Assembly (NCBI RefSeq): GCF_023856365.1
Contig: NW_026042785.1
Coordinates: forward strand, 1-64,000
Source: Brienomyrus brachyistius
Taxonomy: Eukaryota > Chordata > Actinopteri > Osteoglossiformes > Mormyridae
DNA length: 64,000 nt
Reading direction: 5' to 3'
Every line of letters begins with the position of its first letter. Within the stretch, counting starts at the first letter, position 1. The position numbers and the translations under genes are program-made. The notes beneath the pieces are model-generated. The model had not been told where the DNA came from and did not search any database. It saw nothing but the letters and a program-made list of their open reading frames with translations. Below are positions 1 to 9,733 of this stretch, in pieces.

Positions 1-30
1 TGCCTTGCACAGTATAAAACCCCTTAAAAC

Positions 31-1880
31 AATTACTGAAGCGAGACGGCGCACGCGTTACGGCGACAGATTTAAATTGTGAGTGCACTATATCTCGTCG
101 CAAATGGTGCTTAACCACGGCGGTCTCAAGCACAGGAGACTCCCAATTTCTAAATGACACACACTTGGCTCACAGCGCAAAGTTGTGTTAAACTTGCTTT
201 GTCTAAAGCAGGCACACACATACGAGTATGATCCTGATAGGTAACTAAGCTATCGGTCTTATGTCCAAGCGCAACATAATTTAGGTTAGAACCTCATAAC
301 AAGTATTCCCGTTCGCTAATAGAGAGATCTCTCCCAGGATATATAGAAACGGAGACACTCGTCCGAATTGAACTGGAAACAAAGCGCTACATCTGAGAAT
401 CTCGTCAGACATAGGGTTAAAGTTTACTGCAGTTTAATACGAAAGAACTACAATGAAATCACCGAAAATAAAACAAAATAATATAACTACTAATAATAGA
501 AATAAAAATAACTATAATAAGCCCATATGATCCCGCTTAAATGCCTTCAGATTGCCATGAGTGCGACTTTTGCAACCAGTTGACAGTAGCGCTTCTTCAC
601 TGCACGTTCGGTCATAAAAAGTTTAAATGTGTGCTCAGAATAAGTTTAAACCTTGTGCCTTGTGATTATTAACCAATTTTATGCTGAATGGTCGGCTCAA
701 ACTCAATTGCGAAACACCGTGAGTCTGTTAATGTGTGACTTAAATGGAACTCATTAATAACCAGTATCACGTAATAACCTGGGTTAGAATAGAAGGCTTG
801 TCCAACGAGCTGCGTCACCAGGTAATGTAAACGATCGGTAGCGAAGCTCCCCTCACGGCCAATGAGAGAGAGTCTCGCGATATTTCAGGCGAATTTGAGG
901 TTTCAGAGCGTAGATCGCACAGGCAGGGATTCTTGTGAGCACTCAATGAACGGAGGCTGAAGTTGTGTAAAAGACATGCATTTATTCCTATAACTAACAT
1001 AAGACAGACATTACACCTAACAAACAATAAACACGAAATAACGGAGTGGACACAAACAATGTAATCATGAAAATGCAATGACCAGATTTAAAATGAGTAA
1101 CCTTAAAAGGGAAAATACTGTTCTGCAAAGCAAGCAATTTGTGGAAATACTGTCCTAAAGTAATATAGCAGGTGAATAGGAGTTTAGGTTGTTATAAATG
1201 AAAGGAAGTTTGTTTACTTGGTTGCAGAGTGGGGGGGGGGGGTCTTGGCAGTTGGTTGCGGAGGCTGATGAGCTGATGGGTGATGGCACTCAGGGAGGCG
1301 CGGTGTTTGCAGCGGTTGTTGGAGTGGAGCCCCTCTGATTCCCTCTCCTGGTGAAGCTTGGGCTTGGTTGCAGTTCTCTGTCCAGCTGGGTCTTCACTGA
1401 TAGGCTTCAGGAGGGCTTCTTGTGGGCTTCTCTTCTCTTGGGCTGATGTTCTCTGCCTCTCTTCGTGCTGATGGTCTTTTGTTTTCTCCTCCCTTCTGTT
1501 TCTCCTCTCCTGGCTTTGTTCTGAGGTGCCAGGTTTTATAGTGTAAAGTTCGTGAATAGGAGTGACCAGGAATTCGACTCCTGGACCAATGGCTGACCAT
1601 CCATTGGCGGGCTTTCGGAAGGGGGTCTGTATCAGTCCTTTTGAGATTTATGACCAGAGTGATTTCCCTTGTATTGATGATTTTCGTTAGGCTGGTGTAA
1701 CTTTTGATATATTCACTTTCGTGGTAACCACTGACCAGATTTGGAAACTGGAGTGATTTTCCATCGGTTTGATACCAAACATGCCATAGCAGCCTAGCGG
1801 TTCACACCTCATACCATCTGTAATGATTAATTAATGATTACTTATATTATGTCGTTATGTTATATTACTCACACCTTATT
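31..1880. other. Uncharacterised sequence, no gene recognised (left copy)
   Basis: I see no convincing coding exon here. Open frames are short and lack family motifs. The stretch holds a 12-base G run at 1231-1242 and a CT-rich segment at about 1420-1510, which is purine-rich on the minus strand. Around 1540-1660 there is a TATA/CCAAT-like promoter-style context that could be an old LTR, but I found no paired terminal sequence to prove it. The same content recurs at 46930-48790. Confidence 0.5.
1231..1242 (+). repeat. Poly-G run (12 G)
   Basis: Uninterrupted run of 12 G. The right copy has 15 G at 48134-48148, so this is a length-variable homopolymer and could also reflect sequencing error. 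Confidence 0.9.
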
Positions 1881-1911
1881 TTATGCCTCACAATCTATAT
1901 AATTGTAAATA

Positions 1912-1990
1912 TACTGTGTAGCTGCTGGCGCGTTCCAAACTAAATCTCATTGTACTTACAATGTCAATAAAAACATCCATCCATCCATCT
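1912..1990 (+). mobile_element. LINE-type 3' tail with (CATC)n
   Basis: The stretch ends with a short non-LTR style 3' end: an AATAAA-containing segment (CAATGTCAATAAAAAC) followed directly by three to four CATC repeats. This is the usual form of fish LINE 3' ends. No coding part of this element is attached. Confidence 0.5.
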
Positions 1991-2632
1991 AGGCAGGCCA
2001 GTGTCGCCTCCATCCTTCCTGAAGTCAGTGATTCCTTTGTCTTTGTGCTGTTTAGTGCCAAATTGTTTGCTGAACTCCAACCTATCAGTTTCTGGACCTC
2101 ATCTCTGTAAGCTGACTCATAAGAACCAAAGAGATTTACAAATGAGAGGAGGCCATTCGGCCCATCAAGCTCCTTTGAGGAGAACTTAGCTAATAGCTCA
2201 AAATCTTATCTAGCTCTGATTTAAAAGAACCCAGGGTTTTAGCTTGTGTTACAATAACAGGAAGACTATTCCATACTCTAACTACACGCTGTGTACTACA
2301 GAAATGCTTCATCAAATTCGTTTTAAAATGTTCTCCAGCTAATTTCCACTTATGGCCACGAGTTCTGGTATTTAAACTAACATTGAAATAGCCATTTGGC
2401 TGAACAGCATCCAGACCTGTTAGAATCTTAAACACCTGGATTATGTCCCCCTTAGTCTCCTTTGCTCGAGGCTAAACAGATTCAGCTCAGCTAACCTCTC
2501 CTCATTAGACATTCCTCTAAGACCAGGAATCATTCTCGTTGCCCTACGTTGCACCTTTTCCAAGGCAGCAATGTCCTTCTTAAGGTATGGTAACCAAACC
2601 CGCACACAATATTCTAGGTGGGGTCTTACCAA
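1991..2632 (-). pseudogene. CR1/L2-type LINE reverse transcriptase, C-terminal fragments (left copy)
   Basis: Read on the minus strand, 2632-2130 gives the typical C-terminal region of fish CR1/L2-like LINE ORF2: a VRPHLEYC start, an [12 protein letters not shown] segment, then [14 protein letters not shown] and a VWNSLP motif. It is broken by small indels relative to the right copy: one C fewer in a C run near 2447 and extra bases near 2293. After the 3' terminal part, around 2118, the minus strand enters a second short fragment from the middle of a reverse transcriptase (NNLALNSTKTKE). That part normally precedes the C-terminal region, so this is a junction of two different LINE insertions and not one collinear element. 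Not functional. Confidence 0.8.
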
Positions 2633-2652
2633 GGAATTATATTATCGTAGCA

Positions 2653-3060
2653 TCACTTGCCTTGTCTTAAACTCCACACACCTAGAGATGCAATGTGCCT
2701 TCTCGCGTGGTGTTCCTGCAGAGGGAGTCTGTGAGTGCTGGAGATTGGGGGAGGGGGCAGTGTGGCTATGTCTGCTCTGTGTTCCTCCAGACGAGCAAAG
2801 AAGCTGTTTAGCTCCTTTGCTAAAAGGGCGTTGCTGTTAACAGTGACGGTGTTGTTGCCTTTGAAGTTTGTAATGTGTTGTATTCCCTGCCACACCCACT
2901 GTGGGTTGTTGTATGTGAAGTAGACCTCTATTTTCTGTTTCTCTGCCTGCCTGGCAACCTTGATGCCCCTATTCAGGTTAGCTCTGGCTGCACTCTGTGT
3001 TCTTGACTGCGCTGTCTTGTCCTGTAGTATTGTATTGTTGCTCTTGTGTTTATCTTGCAC
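2653..3060 (-). pseudogene. CR1/L2-type LINE ORF2, linker before the RT domain (left copy)
   Basis: The open minus-strand frame of 135 codons matches the segment between endonuclease and reverse transcriptase of fish LINEs. Visible features are a basic helix (GIKVARQAEKQKIE), the motif NNPQWVWQGIQHIT, and a 'LNSFFARLE' segment before a short HHARRHI stretch where the RT domain should begin. The adjoining sequence at 2632 is already the RT C-terminal end, so the RT core has been deleted between about 2640 and 2690. Remnant only. Confidence 0.8.
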
Positions 3061-3236
3061 TTTCTCCCTCTGTTTGTGCTCCTTTCACTCTGTATAGTTC
3101 TATCTTGCCCGCACTTGTGTCATCTTGTGTTGTTTCTGTTTTTCTTCTTTGTGTTGCACCGTGGTCCAGGAGGAACAATGTTTCCTTTCACTGTGTACTG
3201 TGTATATTGCTGAAATAACAATAAACCCACTTGACC
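3061..3236 (+). mobile_element. LINE 3' UTR remnant (left copy)
   Basis: Plus-strand T-rich sequence ending in a GCTGAAATAACAATAAACCC motif, which resembles the 3' UTR end of fish LINEs (a GGAGGAACAATGTTTC block upstream and AATAAA at the end). It lies immediately upstream of the chemerin-like gene. The family name is not certain. Confidence 0.5.
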
Positions 3237-3384
3237 ACCTGCCTCAATTCATCCTGAAGAGTTTTCCAATGTTGTTCAAAGGTCTGTTTGTTTCGAGTGA
3301 AGGACACGCCCCTGGACGTGCTGGATAAGGGGACCACAGATCAGTGTCCTCAGTCCTGCTTCTCCCTTCAAAGCTGAGAGGAAG

Positions 3385-5572
3385 ATGACCCGCCTGCTGC
3401 TTCTGGTTTTGGCTTATGGAGCTCTGCTTATCTCCACAGAGGCCCAGCAAGATTACCACAGTCTCCCTGCACTCACAAGACGGCCATTAAACTCGCAGTC
3501 GAAAATGCTCATCAAGGAACCCGTCAGCACATGAATTTCTATAACATCCAGGGCCGTCCGAAGGTAACTGCTGAGAAAGTGTTTACAAAAGTGTGAAACT
3601 TTCATCATCTGCAAGCTGAACTAATGAGTATCACATTGATTTTGATGTTTTAATTTCAATGCATATGATGCTTAATGTCTCTTCACAATGAAAGTGATGG
3701 TTGTATATCTCAGCCCTGGTCAATTTTACCTTCTCACAGTTTCTCTCTGAATCTGCTGCAGTCAAGTCTGTGACAGTTTGCCATTTTTTGGGTGATTATT
3801 GTTTGTTATATTGCCTTTAAAACAGTTGTAGGCAATTTTGTATATAACGTGTTTATGTGATTTAGATCAGCAGTGAATACATTGACATTGAGATTCTCTT
3901 GAGAGCAACAAAATGTCCAAAGTCAACTGCAACAGACCATCGGGCTGACTGTATTTTCATGGACAAGAGGGTAAGTAAAGAGTCACTGTGACTGTGAGCA
4001 TTGGACATATCAGTTAGCAAATTAATTTAGGTTCATGTTAACTTTTTTGATGCCCTGCGGGGGAAAGTTAGCCAACAATAAAGTAACAAATACATAGGTG
4101 GCCTCAAAGAGCCAGTTCCTTCACCTTATTCTCAAATTTTAGTAGGTTTACAGGCTTAAAGGCTGGATTACCAGGCAGAAGCAAATGCTAATCATCTGAG
4201 GGGTGACCTGTAGATTATGCTTCGAGCTATGAACCCTAGCTGGCCTTATTTAAAGACCTGTGGGCTGTACTACAAAGCGGGTTTTACATACCCAGAGTTA
4301 ACTCAATCGAGCCAGGTTAACTAAAACTCATTGTTGAAATCAGCCTTAAATGGCAGTGTGGTGTTTTGTGGTGAAAGGGCAGGACTTAACTCTTGTTTTA
4401 ATTAGAAAGCCAGTAATTAAACCTGGTCAGAGCAGGGTAGATGTGCAGTGTGAATTACCCTTTAAATTTACCTCTTTAAATAGTGAACTACAGGACCACT
4501 TAGCTTGATCGGAGGACAGTATTTTAATACAGAGCAGTGTTCAGTTAAACGGGATTTGTTGTTCATACTTTTAGATGAACTTGCTTTGTATAATATAGCC
4601 TTATGGTGACCCTGCTTTGGAAGCTCTTTCCTCTAAAATTGTTCTGTGTCATTAAACCCTGCACTCCAGCAGCTCTGCCTTAAATCATTAGATATATCTT
4701 TACTACACCTTCTCTCACTGTATTTATTGCCCACCACTCTTTAAATACTGTTTTTGTGTGTCTGTGTGTTTTTGCAGCCATTCATTAACTGTAGAGTTTG
4801 CAGCAGACGGTCTGGTAATGATCTTACACATCCATCAAATGACTGTGTACCAAACAAGAAAGTGGATGAAGTAAGTGTAGAGAGTCTTAGCATTATGGAA
4901 ATGTAACAGGTGTGTGAATTGTGTCTAAACATGTGGTTAAACTTTGATTGTGTTTGTACATGCAAAAATTTGATCAGAGTACTGTTTATTAATGACAATG
5001 TTACTTTTAATCTGAACAACAGTGGCAGCACCAAGGAAAAGCTTGGGGGGGGGGGCTCTAGCTCCTCCTCCAATGACCATAGTACCCCCACAGCACCCCC
5101 AAAATATTGGTTTCATTTTTTCTTTAACTATCTGTAAAATCTGTATATTGTGTAAGACATTTTTGCGGTTTTTACAGCATACTTGTAGTGTATTTTTTCT
5201 TCAAAGTACACATAGAGGCTCTGTGAGCTAGACGTTAGAATTTCATATTTTATCCTATTTTATCCATGCTGTAGCTTATCGTGCTGTGTGCTTCTATACA
5301 CCATCTACATAAGCTGAAAAGCTAAAGCACCCGGTCTAAATAATCTCACTCCCCTATAGCACCTGTAGCATTAAGTCACTGGCGCTGCCACTGCTGAATA
5401 AACGACTCCAATCTGACTAAACCGCTTAACTTTTCCTCCCCATGTTACATTTCAGGACAAACGACGTAATATGTGTCCTTCTGATAAACCTCTTCTCAGA
5501 CCTAAAACTGCCTTGGCTTCCAAGGACACTAAAGAAGCTGAAGGAGACCGTCTGGCTGTTTCTGATGGCTGA
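3385..5572 (+). pseudogene. Chemerin-like (rarres2-like) cystatin-fold gene, four exons, frameshifted in exon 1 (left copy)
   Basis: Seen: exon 1 3385-3563, exon 2 3866-3970, exon 3 4778-4870, exon 4 5456-5572 (stop TGA 5570-5572). All introns have GT...AG ends and all junctions are phase 0. Exon 1 starts with a signal peptide (MTRLLLLVLAYGALLISTEA) and ends in a cystatin-type helix (AIKLAVENAH). Exons 2-3 carry C-x11-C-x10-C-x2-C with a CIFMDKRPFINCRVC core. Exon 4 adds one Cys and is Lys/Arg-rich. Total is about 165 residues, the usual chemerin length. Family knowledge: the extra CxxC separates chemerin from cathelicidin; chemerin is a secreted chemoattractant and adipokine acting on CMKLR1-type receptors. 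Odd: exon 1 is 179 nt, and the signal peptide and helix are in different frames. One base is missing near 3470, so the gene is broken, or the assembly has an error. Confidence 0.65.
5045..5055 (+). repeat. Poly-G run in chemerin-like intron 3
   Basis: Eleven consecutive G. The right copy at 51952-51962 is also 11, unlike the other, variable G run at 1231. Confidence 0.9.
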
Positions 5573-5632
5573 TGGTCCTGCAATGTGGACCAGAGGAGGA
5601 AACTGGGAGGGAAAATGCTTTGCTTTATATCA

Positions 5633-5770
5633 TGCCCACCCAAAGCCCCCAGTGAGTAAGCCATAGGCGCCGATAGCATGGAAAAACTCCCAAGAAGGAA
5701 GAAACCTTGGGAGGGACCAAACTCAAAGGGGGAGCCCATCCTCCTGGGGCCGGCAAAGTGTAGGTGCAGG
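5633..5770 (-). mobile_element. LINE 3' UTR fragment downstream of the chemerin-like gene (left copy)
   Basis: This sequence matches, in the same orientation, 45003-45125 inside the complete LINE insertion at 44923-46639 (shared words AAAGCCCCCAGTGAGTAAGC and AAGAAGGAAGAAACCTT). It is a truncated copy of the same or a closely related L2-type 3' UTR, inserted about 60 bp after the gene's stop codon. Apparent open frames across it are translations of this UTR. Confidence 0.7.
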
Positions 5771-6009
5771 ATCACAAAAAAACTTGACGAGAGAAACGAG
5801 AGAATTCGACTGTCCCTCACAAAAACTGTAAAGTTTTAGTGGCTAAATTGCTTTTTCTATGCCTTTTCAAACAGGAGGAGATTTGTTTGGCTATACGTAG
5901 AAATTTTCTATACAATTTAGACAGCACAGAATCATTAACCTACTTTAATGCATTTATTAATACAACCACATATTTCACACATTTTGACATCAGTCATGCA
6001 GTGAAGATA

Positions 6010-6215
6010 CAGTCTCTTTATTTCTTGACGCCAACCCTCCCCATTAATCCGGGCTTGGGACCGACACCTAGTTGAGCTGGCTTTCTCCCTTAAGTGGCTG
6101 GGTTAGGCTAAACTATGTACATATTTATGAAGACTACTATAAATTTATAAAGACCTCCCTAAATATGTAGTCTAACAAAACGCAGTTTAAAGAAGGTAGC
6201 CTACCTGGTAAACAA
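6010..6215 (+). repeat. Dispersed repeat R1, forward copy (left)
   Basis: About 200 bp that reappears as the reverse complement at 19501-19705. Shared words include CTTTATTTCTTGACGCCAAC, TTAAGTGGCTGGGTTAGGC and AAACGCAGTTTAAAGAAGG. The middle is more diverged, with AT-rich length changes. No coding capacity. It may be the terminal region of a DNA transposon whose BED-finger remnant follows at 6728. Confidence 0.75.
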
Positions 6216-6281
6216 AGAAATTAAAAGGCCCACAGCATATAATCGGGCTATATCCAAGCAGTTTTTAAGAACGTAACCTAC

Positions 6282-6494
6282 ATGGCGAAATTGAATTACT
6301 TTCTGGACCAACAAACGCAACCAGACATGAACATTATGCACCTTCCTAGTCTTGATGTAAGTCGTCCTACAGATGAGGACGTTAGGCAGCCTTTAGATCC
6401 GACCCATCATGCACTGCAGTTTTTTGCAAATTCCTCAGACGGAAAACCATTAAATACCTCTTCTATTACCTTATATTACCTTATATTCATGTAA
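6282..6494 (+). other. Short open frame of unknown nature (left copy)
   Basis: An ATG-started frame beginning MAKLNYFLDQQTQPD. The left copy has substitutions and a 1-base deletion after 'DEDV' relative to the right copy, where the frame continues further (53189-53449). I recognise no family. It sits between repeat R1 and the BED-finger remnant and may belong to the same decayed DNA transposon. The left copy also contains a GTAAGT at 6357-6362, which the right copy lacks. Confidence 0.25.
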
Positions 6495-6727
6495 TAAATA
6501 TACAAATATCAATTAGTTGGAAATCAGCCAGACAGACGTAATTACTACAAATGGTTTCCACTGTATTTGTGACTCTGAGTGCCGCAGGCTTGGATGCAGT
6601 GCCGCACCATTTTGTAAGGCATGCACTGGCCAATCATGTAGCACTTCTCTCATAAATATTAATGAGACATCACCTACCACCCTGCAAAAAAGAAATTTGC
6701 CGCTCGTCCCCCTGCACATGAACCAAC

Positions 6728-6853
6728 ATGGCTGTGTCAACCAGCGGAGCTCCGGAGCCTCTGGAGAAACACGCGGCAAAAAAGGCTCGCATACGGTCTT
6801 CCAGAGTTTGGGAATACTTCAGTCATGACACCTTTTCTGCGCCTCTACTGTAG
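6728..6853 (+). pseudogene. BED-finger / hAT transposase N-terminus remnant (left copy)
   Basis: A 41-codon frame starts with ATG and contains a basic stretch (KHAAKKARIRSSR) followed by SRVWEYF. That pair is the usual entry into a BED zinc finger of hAT transposases and ZBED proteins (S-x-VW-x-YF). The frame ends at TAG before the CxxC and Hx(3-5)H/C zinc ligands appear, so no finger can form. Interpreted as the decayed first part of a hAT-like transposon. Confidence 0.45.
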
Positions 6854-7440
6854 CTGGCGTTAATGACGCTGTTTCAGCCATTTTATATTTTCTGTTTACT
6901 TATTCTGTCATGTAAGACTGAGACAAATTATCGTTTACGACTATTCTTACACACTGTAGCCTGACTTGCTGACTTAAGTAAGCTTAACTATAAGCTACCT
7001 TTGCTAGTGTTTGTGAATAACATGTTTCTCTAGTTATGAAATTATTCCATGTTTTAGCATCTGTTTCAACATTAAAGTCAAATTGGTATATTGAAATATG
7101 TAAAAACTATTGAACTATTAGCTTAAGTCTAACATAGAAAATCCTACTGAATCTCTTAAGATTTTCCTTTTTTGTTAATGCACTAATGTTTAAGAAGTGT
7201 CTTAAATTGAATTTCAGATTTGTGTGTGGGTGGGAGTGGGTGAATTGTATTAAATTCATACATTCATTCTTTTGGCTCAGACATTACTGACCTAAAACAA
7301 ATTGAGGCATTGGGTAAGTGCTTAAATTAGCTACTAAATGGCAAAAAATATTCTAAATATCACATTTTCCATTCTTCGGTATAATTTTAATGAATCACCT
7401 ATGCTGCCAAACATTAACGCATAGATTGTCACAACACTCT
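6854..7440. other. Spacer, nothing recognised
   Basis: AT-rich sequence without open frames of note, RNA-gene-like motifs or clear repeat termini. Same in the right copy at 53736-54322. Confidence 0.5.
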
Positions 7441-7468
7441 ATGTTTTAGTTCTTCTTTATGTGTATAG

Positions 7469-7650
7469 GACGGTGTGATGGTTCTGGTGGTGGGTGTGGC
7501 CGACGCTGCTCGCGATGTTTGGCTATGCTGCAGTCCCAGGGACCAAGTTGGAACACATTTCCACCTTCAAGCTTAGGTGGAAAAACGGCACCGAGACCCA
7601 GCAGCAGGACAACTTCTTGTCCAGACAACCAGCCCTGCTTCATCATTGAA
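7469..7650 (+). other. Candidate orphan exon, function unknown (left copy)
   Basis: A GC-balanced 182-bp segment stands out from AT-rich surroundings. It is bounded by a pyrimidine-rich tract ending in TATAG and by a GTAAGC donor at 7651. One frame is open throughout and Cys-rich (RCDGSGGGCGRRCSRC; later SCPDNQPCFIIE) and even continues open past the donor to 7758. I recognise no domain. The chemerin-like frame already stops at 5570, so this is probably not its last exon, although alternative splicing cannot be excluded. Confidence 0.35.
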
Positions 7651-7797
7651 GTAAGCCCTGTGAACAGGAGCGAGATGTACTTCTGCAGTGGATGTTATAG
7701 CGGAAAGAACATCCCCATCCTCACGTCTGCCGGAGTGCCCCCTCAAGTGGGTGTGTGACTTAACTCGATGGATGAATTGGACAGAATGTACTGTTAC

Positions 7798-8404
7798 TAG
7801 AGGTCGACCGATATGGGTTTTTCAAGTCAAGGGTCAGGCGATGGCCGATATATGCTGCTGATTTTTTTTGGCCGATAATTGGACGTTTTCCCCTCTATTT
7901 GCATGGTAAAATATCACACTAATAATAACAAACGATACACAAAATTTCTCAATTTAGCATTTATTGAATACTCAACTTGGAAACAATAACACATTTATAA
8001 ACAATAAAAATAGCAGCATCAGAATCTCTGTTAGTGCACAATATAGCAGCAAACTCCTCATGTTTGACGGAAGGAAATTTGTAAACAATACAAAAAGGAA
8101 TAAGCATGTTATCTTTAGTTGTAATCCCACTTCCAGTCCCTGAGTCTTACTCACCACACTCATACTTCACAGCAAACAGACAGCAGTTAATTAACCAGAA
8201 GAGAAAAATGCAAAAACACAACAGAACTTGTAAATAATAACAAACTAATAGACAATAAAAATAGCAGCATCAGAATCTCTATTAGTGCCAAATATAGCAG
8301 CAAACTCCTCATGTCTGACGGAAGGAAAATTTGTAAATACACAAAGGAATGAGCACATCTTCAGTTTTAATCCCATTTCCAGTCCCTGAGTCTTCCTCAT
8401 CCCA
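7798..8404. mobile_element. Non-coding DNA-transposon-like repeat with internal direct repeat (left copy)
   Basis: It begins with an AGAGGTCGACCGATA word that resembles terminal sequence of hAT-like elements (tentative recollection). It contains two imperfect direct copies of about 165 bp at about 7999-8161 and 8243-8400, sharing AATAGCAGCATCAGAATCTC, AGCAAACTCCTCATGT and TTCCAGTCCCTGAGTCTT. No transposase frame was found. It ends where minisatellite sequence begins at 8405. Confidence 0.5.
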
Positions 8405-8453
8405 CAAGCAGGCAAGGCATGTCACCCCGGTTGTGTGACACTTATTTTATATA
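8405..8453 (+). repeat. Detached first unit fragment of the 240-bp minisatellite (left)
   Basis: Contains the unit words CAGGCAAGGCATGTCACCCC and GTTGTGTGACA followed by TTATTTTATAT, exactly as in the array that resumes after 10903. The GC-rich block and the Tc1-like element therefore lie inside an old first unit. Confidence 0.85.
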
Positions 8454-8465
8454 ATAAAATAAGTG
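8439..8465. repeat. Perfect palindrome, 12-bp arms
   Basis: Arms CACTTATTTTAT and ATAAAATAAGTG are separated by ATA. The palindrome spans the junction between minisatellite sequence and the GC-rich block. Right copy at 55321-55347. Confidence 0.9.
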
Positions 8466-9705
8466 CCCCCTGCGGCCCCAGAGCCCGAGCAGCCGTCTCC
8501 GCTGCCTGCAGCTACCGCGCCCACGTCCGAGGCGCTTTCCCTGCCTGCAGCTCCCGGGCAGGCGCCCCCTCTGCAGCCTGCAGCTCCAGTCCCTGGCCCC
8601 ACTCCAGTCCCTTCTCCCCCTGTGACTCTGGTACCCTCACCCCGACGAGCCCGACCGGCCGCAGGTCCTTATGTCTGTGTCCCATAAGGGGAGAGGACAC
8701 AGACGCACGGCTGGGGTCCCACCCGCCCAGCCCCCTGGCTCGCCCTCCCTCGCCGGCGCTAGGGCTTGGTCGGCACCTGCGGGTCCTGGCCCTCCGGGTC
8801 GGCTGTCGTCTGCGGGTCCCCCTCCGCGGCCTCGTCGCCCTGCCTCGGTCCCTCCTCCGGCGTCTTATCGGTTGCCTGCGGGCCCCCCGACGGCGGCTCC
8901 TCATTCGCCTGCTGGTCCTCCCGCTCTGGCGTGTCGGAGGACGTCGCCGTCTGCTGCGGCTCCCCCTCTCTCCTTGCCCTCGCCAGGGTCCCTTCCAGCT
9001 CCTTCGTCCCCTTCCCTGGTCTCCCCTCCGACTCCCTCCTTCGTCCCTGCGTCTGTCCCTCACCCCGTCTCCTCGGCCCCTCCGGCTCCGGCCTCCCGGC
9101 CGCCTGCAGCCCTTCCGGCTGCCTCCCGTCGCCCGCTGGGTCTCCCTCGGGCTCCTCTTGGTTCCCCCTCCTTCTCTCCCTGGCCTCCCGTCTTTGTCCC
9201 TCCTGCCTCTGCTCCCCCTCGCTTTGTTCCTCCTGTCTCTGTCCCTCCTCTCTTTGTCCCTCGTCCCTCTGGCTTCTGCTCCTCTTTCCCCGATGTTCCC
9301 TTCGTTCACTCCCGGTCCTTTTGTCCTGCCTGTTCCCTCCGTGTCCCCCTTTCTGATCTGTTTCTCTGCCTTTCCTGTCTTATGTCAAGTCTTGTCCTGG
9401 CTCCTTCCCCTGTGCCAGTTCTGTCTGTCCGTTCTGTTCCCTGTCCCTCATTAATGAGGTTTTATATAGATATACATATATGCCCGGCTTGTCCGCTCCT
9501 CGTGTGTGCCACGCCCCCTGATTACCCACGTGTGCTTCCCTGATCGTCTCCTGCTTTGCCCGATTACTTTGATTAGTCATGACCTATTTTAAGTCCTGGT
9601 CTTACCTGTTTGCCCTGTCCGTCATTGTAGTTTGTCAATGCCTGCGTTCCGTCCTGCTCTACCCGCTCCGTTTCCCCGATTAAAGACCCGTTTTCACAAA
9701 CACAA
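8466..9705 (+). mobile_element. GC-rich, CT-rich inserted block with Pro/Ser-rich open frame (left copy)
   Basis: Composition switches abruptly from AT-rich minisatellite to strongly C+T-biased DNA and back. One ATG-started frame, 8671-9543, would give a 290-residue Pro/Ser/Ala-rich product without a recognisable domain, but several other frames on both strands are also open because the composition avoids stop codons. The 3' part (9490-9705) has a TATTTTAAG box-like word near 9590 and an ATTAAAG word near 9680 followed by A-rich sequence. It reads like the 3' end of a retroelement or LTR. The block replaces the middle of a minisatellite unit. Nature uncertain. Confidence 0.4.
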
Positions 9706-9733
9706 AAAAAAACTATATGTATACATATACATA

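Noticed and set aside
3385..5572. Cathelicidin instead of chemerin
   Set aside because: Exon number and phases would fit, and C-x10-C is shared. However, the CxxC in exon 3 and the RPxxxC-x2-C context are chemerin-type, and exon 4 is not a clear antimicrobial peptide. Kept as the second choice.
5452..5820. 122-codon minus-strand frame downstream of the chemerin-like gene
   Set aside because: It translates an inserted LINE 3' UTR; the same words occur in the 3' UTR of the LINE at 44923.
8435..9454. 339-codon plus-strand and 265-codon minus-strand frames in the GC-rich block
   Set aside because: Three or more frames are open at once because C/T-rich DNA avoids stop codons. The minus-strand Arg-rich frame is the shadow of the Pro-rich one.
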